From contig NZ_CP017186.1 of NCBI RefSeq assembly GCF_001729745.1, positions 1,116,001 through 1,180,000 of the forward strand: a stretch of DNA of 64,000 nucleotides, in the 5' to 3' direction. Positions 26,889 to 34,292 of this stretch are shown here, piece by piece; position 1 is the stretch's first letter, and each line of letters begins with the position of its first letter. This DNA is from Enterobacter hormaechei subsp. hoffmannii (GTDB taxonomy: Bacteria > Pseudomonadota > Gammaproteobacteria > Enterobacterales > Enterobacteriaceae). The notes under the pieces were generated by a model. It saw nothing but the letters and a program-made list of their open reading frames with translations, made no database searches and was not told the origin of the DNA. The translations under genes were made by a program, and so were the position numbers.

Positions 26889-27008
26889 AACAACTCCTGG
26901 TGATGAAATTCGCCCTCGGGCGGGCGTGAAAGGAAAGCAGATTACCGCGCGAAGCGGGAAATGATAAGTGCGATTCGAGCGCTTATTCTGTTCGTCTCAG
27001 ACGAACAA

Positions 27009-27377
27009 TCAGGCTGGCCGAATCCACTTCTGATCTTTTTTCGGCAGTTTATCAACGACCAGATTCCACGAATCCGTAATCAGGTCGGTGACCAGTTCAG
27101 GCGTGATGTCGTCCGTGCCATAAAGGGAGATCCAGTGTTTTTTATTCAGATGGTAGCCAGGCTCCACGCCACGGTAGATCTGCTGATTGAGCAGCGATTT
27201 TTCCGGATCGGATTTCAGGCTGACGTGGGCCCGACCGTGAGCGGTCGCCATCAGCATAAAAATTTTCCCGCCCACCTTAAACACGTCATACTCCGGGCCA
27301 AACGGCCAGCAATGTTCGGTAAAAGGCATCTCCAGCGCGACGCGTCTGGCATGTTCCTGCAAGGCTTTACTGTCCAT
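27009..27377 (-). CDS. ybdF: MmcQ/YjbR-family protein YbdF
   Basis: Small protein of 122 residues of the MmcQ/YjbR (DUF419) fold, sometimes DNA-binding-like. It matches E. coli YbdF in length and wording ([54 protein letters not shown] and SWNLVVDKL). ATG at 27377 is chosen on the family length. It overlaps the end of ramR by 11 bases on the same strand, so the two are translated in tandem. No biochemical role is established. Confidence 0.93.
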   Translation of the reverse strand: MDSKALQEHARRVALEMPFTEHCWPFGPEYDVFKVGGKIFMLMATAHGRAHVSLKSDPEKSLLNQQIYRGVEPGYHLNKKHWISLYGTDDITPELVTDLITDSWNLVVDKLPKKDQKWIRPA

Positions 27378-27957
27378 GGCTCTCTTCCTCAGCAAGCCCG
27401 CGCCACATGGCTTCAAAGCCCAGCGCTTTAAAATCGACGGCACGGGACGGATCGCGCGCGGCAAACTCCATGGTGGTTTCAGCCAGCGATAAGAATATTG
27501 CATCACCGAAGGTCTTAAACTCGTCAGACATAAACACCGGGCGCACCGAGCGGTGACACAGTTCGTGTATTTCCGGGAACATGTCTTTCACCGCCTGCTC
27601 GGTTTCAATGTTCAGCTTTTCACTGACGCCAATCTGGCGGATAGCCGCATGCGCCAGGGGGTTACGAATGCCCCAGTCCACATAGCTATTCCAGATATTA
27701 CGGGTATGCTCTTTTGGCTGGGTGATGGTGCGATCGAGGTTCGCCAGCATGGTCTGGCAAAGATCCTGCTTCAGATGCAGATAGAGGGCATTCAGCAGAT
27801 CGTCTTTGGTAGCAAAGTAGCGAAACAGTGTCCCTTCAGCGACGCCCGCATTACGGGCAATTAACGCCGTTGAGGCGGCAATACCTGACTGCGCAAACGC
27901 AGCCGTTGCTGCTTCCAGTAAGGCCTGTTTTTTATCTTCACTCTTCGGACGTGCCAC
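27367..27957 (-). CDS. ramR: TetR-family repressor RamR
   Basis: TetR-type repressor of about 196 residues that represses ramA and so limits AcrAB-TolC-mediated multidrug resistance. The DNA-binding domain is clear ([38 protein letters not shown]), and the C-terminal part matches the RamR pattern ([47 protein letters not shown]). Translation starts with GTG at 27957 behind GGGAGGA; the longer frame upstream is not used. It is divergent from romA-ramA with its operator in between. Inactivating changes in this gene would raise resistance; none is apparent, and the frame is intact. Confidence 0.95.
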   Translation of the reverse strand: MARPKSEDKKQALLEAATAAFAQSGIAASTALIARNAGVAEGTLFRYFATKDDLLNALYLHLKQDLCQTMLANLDRTITQPKEHTRNIWNSYVDWGIRNPLAHAAIRQIGVSEKLNIETEQAVKDMFPEIHELCHRSVRPVFMSDEFKTFGDAIFLSLAETTMEFAARDPSRAVDFKALGFEAMWRGLAEEESHGQ

Positions 27958-28048
27958 TAAATTTTTCCTCCCGTCAATTGTAAAAACCCTGATTGAAACA
28001 CGTGCTTTGCCACGCTGCAACGCGGAATGTCAAAGATCGAAAACCTTC

Positions 28049-28093
28049 TTGACGGCGTAATCATCCTATCTATAATGAGTGCTTACTCACTCA
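28049..28093 (+). promoter_or_regulatory. romA-ramA promoter with RamR operator
   Basis: A strong sigma-70 promoter, TTGACG (28049-28054), 16 bases, TATAAT (28071-28076), is overlapped at its 3' edge by TGAGTG-N6-CACTCA (28076-28093), the palindrome known as the RamR site in Salmonella and Klebsiella. Repressor bound there would cover the -10 and start point. Confidence 0.9.
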
Positions 28094-28149
28094 TAATCAA
28101 GTTCAACCCGCGCAAACTATCGGACAGGGCGCGTTGGCGGGTCAGGATA

Positions 28150-29253
28150 ATGAAAAAGCCTCTATTCATCTGCGTGGTGTTAGTTATGATTATTGCTTCA
28201 GCTGCCAGTTTACCGTTTGTACTGAATGCCGGATTTGGCCAGCCACCGCAGGGTGCGCAGCTCTCTGAAGTGGAGGCCTCTCCGCACTATCGCGACGGGC
28301 AATTCCATAACACGCTCCCTACCCCGGGCTTTACCGGGCAACAAAATATGCTGGTGGCGTGGTGGCAGTTCCTTACCCGTAAAACCGAAAACGCCCGTCC
28401 TGCGCAGCCGCTGCCGCTGGTGAAAACCGATCTGGCGAGCCTGCCGCCTGAGCAGGACACGCTGGTGTGGCTCGGCCACTCCTCCTGGTATATGCAGCTG
28501 GCGGGGCAACGAATCCTGATCGATCCGGTTCTGAGTAACTACGCCGCACCGTTCTCCTTCCTCAATAAAGCCTTTGCGGGGGAGTACCCGTGGCGTGCGG
28601 AGAGCATGCCGGAGATCGACCTGCTGATTATCTCCCACGATCACTATGACCATCTGGATTACGCCACCATCAAGGCGCTGCTGCCGAAGGTTAAGCGCGT
28701 GGTCACCCCGCTGGGCGTGGGTTCGCATCTGCGCTACTGGGGGATGAACCCTGAGATTATCGACGAGCGGGACTGGAACCAGTCGGTACGTATCAGCGAT
28801 GCGCTGAAGGTTCACGTGTTGCCGGCGCGCCATTTTTCCGGGCGCGGCATTAAGCGTAACCAGACCCTGTGGGGCAGCTTTATGTTTGTCTCTCCGGAGC
28901 AGAAGGTCTACTACAGCGGAGACTCCGGTTATGGCCCGCACTTCAAAGCGATTGGCGAGCAGTTTGGCGGAGTTGACTTAGCCATTATGGAAAACGGCCA
29001 GTACGACCAGGACTGGAAGTACATCCATATGCATCCGGCGGAAACGGCGCAGGCCTCGGCAGATCTCAATGCCAGAGCGGTCGTACCGGGACATAACGGG
29101 CGTTTTGTGCTGGCGAAACATACCTGGAACGATCCACTGATCCAGCTGGCGAAAGCCAGTAAGGATAAAAACTACCGGCTGCTGACACCGGAGCTGGGCG
29201 AGCCCGTGCGGGTGAGTGATACCACGCAACAATTTCGCGAGTGGTGGGAATAA
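28150..29253 (+). CDS. romA: RomA, metallo-beta-lactamase-fold hydrolase
   Basis: Protein of 367 residues of the metallo-beta-lactamase fold (NAPE-PLD/UlaG-like branch). It has an N-terminal membrane anchor or signal (FICVVLVMIIASAASLPFVL). Metal-binding motifs include SHDHYDHLD, the histidine in PARHFSGRG, GDSGYG with the bridging aspartate, and the late histidine in VPGHNG. RomA was named in E. cloacae for multidrug resistance with loss of porin; its enzymatic substrate is unknown. ATG at 28150 is downstream of the promoter and gives the expected length. ramA follows 32 bases later in the same transcript. Confidence 0.9.
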   Translation: MKKPLFICVVLVMIIASAASLPFVLNAGFGQPPQGAQLSEVEASPHYRDGQFHNTLPTPGFTGQQNMLVAWWQFLTRKTENARPAQPLPLVKTDLASLPPEQDTLVWLGHSSWYMQLAGQRILIDPVLSNYAAPFSFLNKAFAGEYPWRAESMPEIDLLIISHDHYDHLDYATIKALLPKVKRVVTPLGVGSHLRYWGMNPEIIDERDWNQSVRISDALKVHVLPARHFSGRGIKRNQTLWGSFMFVSPEQKVYYSGDSGYGPHFKAIGEQFGGVDLAIMENGQYDQDWKYIHMHPAETAQASADLNARAVVPGHNGRFVLAKHTWNDPLIQLAKASKDKNYRLLTPELGEPVRVSDTTQQFREWWE

Positions 29254-29285
29254 TGTTTAAGCGAGAAGCAGAGGGGGAGAGCAGT

Positions 29286-29627
29286 ATGACGATTTCCGCT
29301 CAGGTCATTGATACGATTGTCGAATGGATTGATGACAACCTACACCAGCCGTTACGCATCGAAGAGATTGCCCGCCACGCGGGTTACTCAAAATGGCATT
29401 TACAGCGGCTGTTTATGCAGTACAAAGGCGAAAGTCTGGGGCGCTACATCCGCGAACGCAAGCTGCTGATGGCGGCGCGCGATCTGCGTGAGTCAGACGA
29501 GCGCGTGTACGATATCTGCCTGCGCTACGGGTTTGACTCGCAGCAGACGTTTACCCGCATCTTTACCCGCACCTTCAACCAGCCGCCCGGGGCGTACCGC
29601 AAAGAGAACCATAGCCAGACACATTAA
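29286..29627 (+). CDS. ramA: AraC-family activator RamA
   Basis: 113-residue activator of the MarA/SoxS/RamA group. It consists of two helix-turn-helix motifs only: IEEIARHAGYSKWHLQRLF and YDICLRYGFDSQQTFTRIF. It activates acrAB, tolC and micF-type targets and lowers porin expression. It starts at ATG 29286 behind AGAGGGGGAGAGC. Length and sequence are those of Enterobacter/Klebsiella RamA. The operon is controlled by RamR through the site at 28076-28093. Confidence 0.96.
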   Translation: MTISAQVIDTIVEWIDDNLHQPLRIEEIARHAGYSKWHLQRLFMQYKGESLGRYIRERKLLMAARDLRESDERVYDICLRYGFDSQQTFTRIFTRTFNQPPGAYRKENHSQTH

Positions 29628-29637
29628 CATGTCGCGT

Positions 29638-29726
29638 GTAGGCCGGGTAAGGCGTAGCCGCCACCCGGCTTTTTTGTGGGCTCGGTGCCCGTAATTGCCC
29701 GGTGGCGCTGCGCTTACCGGGCCTAC
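29638..29726. repeat. BIME: two inverted REP units after ramA
   Basis: GTAGGCCGGGTAAGGCGTAG..CACCCGGC and, inverted, GCCCGGTGGCGCTGCGCTTA..GGGCCTAC, 28 bases apart. A TTTTTT tract after the first unit makes it a plausible terminator for ramA. Confidence 0.85.
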
Positions 29727-29733
29727 AAATCCC

Positions 29734-31878
29734 TTACCACCGATAATTCACCGTCGCCGTCACCGTCCGGCCAATCCCGTAGAAGCACGCCGTATCGCTT
29801 GCGCATGACGCCACATACTTCGTGTCCGCCACGTTATTGACGTTGAACTGCACGCTTGCCCCTTTCAGGCTACGGTTCATCTCGCCCAGATCATAGCGCA
29901 GCATCGCGTCATACAGATCCACCGATGGCACCTTAAAGGTGTTCTTCGCATCGCCGTAGCTGGTGCCGATGTAGCGCATCCCCACGCCAGCGGTCAGGCT
30001 CTTCAGCGCCCCGCCCGGAACGGTATAGCTGGCAAACGCAGACGCCATATGCGTCGGGATACGCGCCGGGGTCTTGCCCTCGGTGCCCGCCACCGTGGTG
30101 CTTTCGGTTTTTGCATCGGTGTAAGTGTAGGAGCCAATCAGGTTGATGTTATCCATCAGCGTGGCGTGGATTTCCGCTTCAGCGCCTTTCGAACGCACCT
30201 TGCCCGCATTTTCGAACCAGCCTTCAGCGCTGTTATAGGTCGCTACGTTGTCCTGAGTTAAATCGTACAGCGCGAGAGTCATCAGCGTGGTGTCGACCGG
30301 CTGATATTTCAGGCCAATCTCGGTCTGCTCACCGGTAGTTGGCCTGAATGGCGCGACGCCCGGCGCACGGTTGGTTTGCAGGTTCGGCTCAAACGACGTG
30401 CTGTAGCTGATGTACGGCGAGAGGCCAAAATCGAACGCGTACAGAAGGCCAGTGCGCCAGGTAAATTTGCTGTCGTTCTGCTGCGTAAAGCTATTATCGG
30501 TGAAGTCGTTGGTACGCACTTCGCTCCAGTCGTAGCGCCCGGAAACCAGCCACTCCCAGTTGTTCCAGCTCATCTGATCCTGAAGATACAGCCCCATCTG
30601 GTCGAGATTTTGCTGCTCGTCGGAGGCCGTTTTGAAGGTGCTTTCATCCACGTTCACGCCGTAAACCGGGGTTGTCCAGTCGAGGTCATACTGTGAGCCG
30701 CTCCCGCGCGCCAGCAGCTGTTTATCCTTGCTTGTCTTGTAATCAAACCCGCCGAGCAGGGTATGGCTGACGCTCCCGGTCTCCAGCAGATATTCCAGCT
30801 GGTTATCGAGGCCAAATTCATTGGTCGTGCGCTCTTCACGCTGGGCGCGACGGGTCAACACCGTGCTGTTGGCCGCGCTGTTGGCGTAAACCAGATAACG
30901 GTATTTCTGCTTGATGGTGGCGTAACGGGCGTTCTGGCGGAAGGTGAGGTTGTCGGCGAACTGGTGTTCCAGCTCGTAGCCAATTATCGTCTGCTCGCGC
31001 CAGGACTGATTGTAATTCGGATCGCTGACGTTAAAGTCGCGTGGGATATACTTCCCGACGACGCTTTTCACCGTGCCATACGCGGGCAGGAAGTTGCGGT
31101 ATCCGGCATCCGGATCTTTCTGGTAGCTGGTCAGCAGCGTAAAGCGGGTCTGATCGTTCGGATACCAGGTGATCGCCGGGGCGATCGCCATCCGCGTCTC
31201 TTTATAATCGTCCACCTGATTATGCTGCGTACGGGCGATACCGTTCACGCGATACAGTACGCGGCCGTCGTCGCTCAGCCTGCCGCCGAAATCAAACGCA
31301 CCTTCGGCGAGATCGTTATTGCCGGTGCGGAACTGCACGTTGTGAATGGCCTCCGCCGTCGGGCGCTTGCTGGTCATGCTGATTAACCCGCCAGGATTCA
31401 CCTGACCAAACAGGACCGACGCCGGGCCGCGCACCAGCTCCACGCGCTCCAGCAGCCACGGGTCAACTGTGCCCGTCTGTGATGAGGCCGTTGCACCAAA
31501 GCTTAAGCCGTCGAGGAATTTTGGCACGTAGCTAAAGCCGCGCACAAACACCTCGTCGTTACGGTTAGACGAGCCCCGGTATTCGGTAAACACGCCCGCC
31601 GAGTAGCGCAGCGCCTGCGAAACGGATGTGACGTCCTGCATGTTCATTTGATCGCGGGTGATCACCGATACCGACTGCGGCGTCTTCACAATCTCCGCGC
31701 TGGTCTTGGTGGCGGAGAGCGTTTTCGTCGCCACAATGCCTTTTACGGGCGCAGTGGGCTCTTCACTCACGCCCTGCGTCACCGTAATCGTTTCTTCTTT
31801 CGTTTCTGCCTGAGCCGCGACGCTGGTCGTCGCCAGACTCATCAGCCAGAGATACATTATCTTATTATTTTTAAACAT
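29734..31878 (-). CDS. TonB-dependent siderophore receptor (FhuA/FoxA family)
   Basis: Outer-membrane receptor of 714 residues. It shows a signal peptide (LWLMSLATTSVAAQA), TonB box ETITV (29-33) and plug motifs (VKTPQSVSVITRDQM, VFVRGFSYVPKFLDGL, LLERVELVRGPASVLFGQ, NPGGLISMTSKRP). The C-terminal YVASCASDTACFYGIGRTVT with a cysteine pair is typical of FhuA/FoxA-type hydroxamate receptors, and the protein ends in VNYRW. It is divergent from an exported Fes-like esterase with a Fur-box-like sequence in between, so uptake and release of iron from an ester-type siderophore may be coupled. The ligand is not determined. Confidence 0.9.
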   Translation of the reverse strand: MFKNNKIMYLWLMSLATTSVAAQAETKEETITVTQGVSEEPTAPVKGIVATKTLSATKTSAEIVKTPQSVSVITRDQMNMQDVTSVSQALRYSAGVFTEYRGSSNRNDEVFVRGFSYVPKFLDGLSFGATASSQTGTVDPWLLERVELVRGPASVLFGQVNPGGLISMTSKRPTAEAIHNVQFRTGNNDLAEGAFDFGGRLSDDGRVLYRVNGIARTQHNQVDDYKETRMAIAPAITWYPNDQTRFTLLTSYQKDPDAGYRNFLPAYGTVKSVVGKYIPRDFNVSDPNYNQSWREQTIIGYELEHQFADNLTFRQNARYATIKQKYRYLVYANSAANSTVLTRRAQREERTTNEFGLDNQLEYLLETGSVSHTLLGGFDYKTSKDKQLLARGSGSQYDLDWTTPVYGVNVDESTFKTASDEQQNLDQMGLYLQDQMSWNNWEWLVSGRYDWSEVRTNDFTDNSFTQQNDSKFTWRTGLLYAFDFGLSPYISYSTSFEPNLQTNRAPGVAPFRPTTGEQTEIGLKYQPVDTTLMTLALYDLTQDNVATYNSAEGWFENAGKVRSKGAEAEIHATLMDNINLIGSYTYTDAKTESTTVAGTEGKTPARIPTHMASAFASYTVPGGALKSLTAGVGMRYIGTSYGDAKNTFKVPSVDLYDAMLRYDLGEMNRSLKGASVQFNVNNVADTKYVASCASDTACFYGIGRTVTATVNYRW

Positions 31879-31942
31879 TTTTATTGAACGTCCTTGGTTG
31901 CTATCGCCATAAAAACACCGGTAAATCGCCGTTGATGATATT

Positions 31943-31961
31943 GCAAATTATTACCATTTGC
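31943..31961. promoter_or_regulatory. possible Fur box in the receptor/esterase divergent region
   Basis: GCAAATTATTACCATTTGC lies midway between the two divergent iron genes and matches the Fur consensus at about 12 of 19 positions; it is also an imperfect palindrome (GCAAAT..ATTTGC). Plausible by context. Confidence 0.45.
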
Positions 31962-32001
31962 ATTAGCGTTGTTAACAAATTTCGTTGGGGAACAAGCGGT
32001 A

Positions 32002-33570
32002 ATGAAGAGGGTATGGAGTGGGTTGCTGTTGGGGATCGGCGCGCTGCCCGCCGTGGCGGCAACGTGCGAGCAGTCGTCCCGGCAGGGCGATGTTCAGGGA
32101 AAGTTTGATGCCAGCGGCGAAGTCTGCTTCTCCCTGCCTGAACTGGGTGAAAATTACGTTTCCGCCACGCTGAATGGCGTGACGGATGCGCGCCTGCTGG
32201 ATGGGCAAAACCGCCGCATCCGCACGCTGATCGAAAATGGTCCTGCGGACGGGGAACACACGCTGCTGTTTGCCCTGCCGGTGAAACAGAACACCTCGCT
32301 GGTGCTACACGGCGAAGCCGGTAAGCCGTGGCGTTTTCAGTGGCGGATGAAAGAGACCTCTCCATTACCACGCGTGCAGATGCTGGCGCCAGTAAGCCCG
32401 ACGCTAAAGGCGCTGGCAAACGTCATTTCTGCCGGTGGAAGTACCGAGGCGTTCTGGCAGGCGCAGCGTCGACAGGGAACGCCAATGGTGGAACCGGTAG
32501 ATGCGAACCATAAGCGCGTGACCTTTCTGTGGCGCGGCGCGCGGGATAACGTCTTCATTCTCGGCTCTCCGGCGGGGGATCACGATCCGCTGTTCCGCCT
32601 GGGCAACAGCGACGTCTGGTTCCGCAGCTACGTGGTCCCCGCTGATACGGTGATGCAATATAAGCTCGCCCCCGATGTGCCGATCGTTGAAGGCTCTGCC
32701 CGCGATCAACGCCGTGCCATCCTGGTGAGCGCACAGGCCGATCCGCTTAACCCGAACACCTTTGGGGAGCAGAAGGCGGATCGATGGAACCGTTACTCGC
32801 TGCTCGATCTCAGCCCGGCGCGCTACTGCTCAGTTCAGGCCACGGCAAAGCCGCTGGTGCACGGGACGTTGAGCCGTCAGAGTTTTTCCAGCCACATCCT
32901 CGGCAACGCCCGCGACGTGATGATCTACAAACCGCGCGGCGCACAGCCCGCACGCTGGACGTTAATTCTGTTCGACGGGCAGATTTATCAGGACGAATAC
33001 CATTTTGCCAACGTGCTGGACGGTCTGATTGCCCGGCATCACCTGCCACCGATTAACGTGGTGTTTATCGACAGCCTCGATCACGCCCGTCGCGGCAACG
33101 AGCTGCCGCCGAACCCGGAATTTGCTGACTTTATGGCGCACGAGCTGCTGCCGTGGCTGCGCGGGCAGGGCATCGGCATGCAGCGGCAGAAAACGGTGCT
33201 GGCGGGGTCGAGCTACGGGGGAATTGCCTCGTCATGGGTGGCGCTGCGCTATCCGCGCCTGTTTGGCAACGTGCTGAGCCTTTCCGGCTCCTACTGGTGG
33301 GCGCCGAAAGGTGACGCCCCCGGCTGGCTGACGCGTCAGTACCAGCAGTCGCCGCCGTATCCGGTGCGCTTCTGGTTACAGGCCGGAAAGTTTGAAACCA
33401 CGGGGCCGGGCGGCGGCATTTATCGCACCACGCAGGATTTTGAACAGGTGCTGAAGGAAAAAGGCTATCGCGTCAGCTTCCACCCCTCATCCAGCGGCCA
33501 CGACTATGCGGCCTGGTGTGAAGCGCTGATCCACGGGATGCGCGATCTCACTGGCTTACGACGCCAGTGA
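32002..33570 (+). CDS. exported enterochelin-esterase-like protein (Fes/IroE family)
   Basis: Alpha/beta-hydrolase of 522 residues with a Fes-type N-terminal domain (HKRVTFLWRGARDNVFILGS, DVWFRSYVVPADTVMQYKLAP) and catalytic domain. The nucleophile is in LAGSSYGGIASSW, the catalytic histidine is in SSSGHDYAAWCEAL, and FIDSLDHARRGNELPPN matches the Fes signature. Unlike cytoplasmic Fes it begins with a signal peptide (GLLLGIGALPAVAA), so hydrolysis would occur in the periplasm, as for IroE. It is divergent from the TonB-dependent receptor. Its stop overlaps the end of ybdJ (convergent) by 15 bases. The substrate could be enterobactin, salmochelin or another trilactone. Confidence 0.85.
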   Translation: MKRVWSGLLLGIGALPAVAATCEQSSRQGDVQGKFDASGEVCFSLPELGENYVSATLNGVTDARLLDGQNRRIRTLIENGPADGEHTLLFALPVKQNTSLVLHGEAGKPWRFQWRMKETSPLPRVQMLAPVSPTLKALANVISAGGSTEAFWQAQRRQGTPMVEPVDANHKRVTFLWRGARDNVFILGSPAGDHDPLFRLGNSDVWFRSYVVPADTVMQYKLAPDVPIVEGSARDQRRAILVSAQADPLNPNTFGEQKADRWNRYSLLDLSPARYCSVQATAKPLVHGTLSRQSFSSHILGNARDVMIYKPRGAQPARWTLILFDGQIYQDEYHFANVLDGLIARHHLPPINVVFIDSLDHARRGNELPPNPEFADFMAHELLPWLRGQGIGMQRQKTVLAGSSYGGIASSWVALRYPRLFGNVLSLSGSYWWAPKGDAPGWLTRQYQQSPPYPVRFWLQAGKFETTGPGGGIYRTTQDFEQVLKEKGYRVSFHPSSSGHDYAAWCEALIHGMRDLTGLRRQ

Positions 33571-33804
33571 AAACCAGCGGCGCCAGATGAAACGCAGGAT
33601 AAAGAATTCGATGGCGCCGAGCACCAAAAACCACAGACAGAACAGAATGGTGTACAGCTGATTCAGATCGACCATATGAAAGGTCTGAACCAGTTTCTGC
33701 GCCAGCACCAGACCCAGCGACGGCGCAGGTAACAGCAGACAGGAGAGCAGGGCCATCAGCAAAATGCCCCCTGCGGTGAGCAGCGATTCTAACGGGTGTT
33801 TCAT
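33556..33804 (-). CDS. ybdJ: inner-membrane protein YbdJ
   Basis: 82-residue protein with two membrane helices (GGILLMALLSCLLLPA and LFCLWFLVLGAIEFFILRFI) and a basic C-terminal turn (WRRWFSLAS). It is nearly identical in pattern to E. coli YbdJ, which lies just before ybdK. Here about 7 kb with a P-type ATPase and an RND pair separates it from ybdK. Function unknown. Confidence 0.93.
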   Translation of the reverse strand: MKHPLESLLTAGGILLMALLSCLLLPAPSLGLVLAQKLVQTFHMVDLNQLYTILFCLWFLVLGAIEFFILRFIWRRWFSLAS

Positions 33805-33984
33805 CGTAATGTTAATCGTGAGTTAAAAATGTCATTGTCCGGCATCCTGAAACGTAAAGCAATATCATCCCCACTGGCAAAATTGAGTGAAAGGCCACCG
33901 TTATTCTGTGAGTTAATAACGGAAAATAGATAATATTTACGGGGCGATTAAATTAATATCGCGTAATGTAAATAAACGTCTTTT

Positions 33985-34095
33985 TCACGAAAATAATTTT
34001 ACAAAGCTATAGGTGCTATATCCAATTAACGTCGCAATAACAATGGCTGCGACAATGTATAACGCCAGGCGCCGCCCGCGATAAATACCAAACAT
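33985..34095 (-). CDS. 36-residue single-span membrane peptide
   Basis: A short frame starts at 34095 directly behind a perfect ribosome site (GAGGAGGAAGC then ATG). The product begins MFGIYRGRRLALYIVAAIVI and continues ATLIGYSTYSFVKLFS. It has a basic N-terminus (R-G-R-R), one hydrophobic helix of about 18 residues and a short polar tail, the form of regulatory membrane peptides such as MgtS, MgrB or KdpF. It lies in the 490-base space between ybdJ and the P-type ATPase and is divergent from the ATPase. The remaining parts of that space are A+T-rich and show no other gene. Not recognised. Confidence 0.7.
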   Translation of the reverse strand: MFGIYRGRRLALYIVAAIVIATLIGYSTYSFVKLFS

Positions 34096-34292
34096 GCTTC
34101 CTCCTCGTTTAGTGTTGGTTTAGAAATATTTTGTAAAAATCAACGCGTCGAAATAATTTTAATCAGTTTTGAATAACCGGGTAGTCAATATATTGCGGTA
34201 GATCAATTTAACCCGCAAGACTTAAAAATGAATTATTTAAAGCCAGAAAGGAATTCCGGCTTCCGTCCACCGGATATTGAAGGAAAAATACC

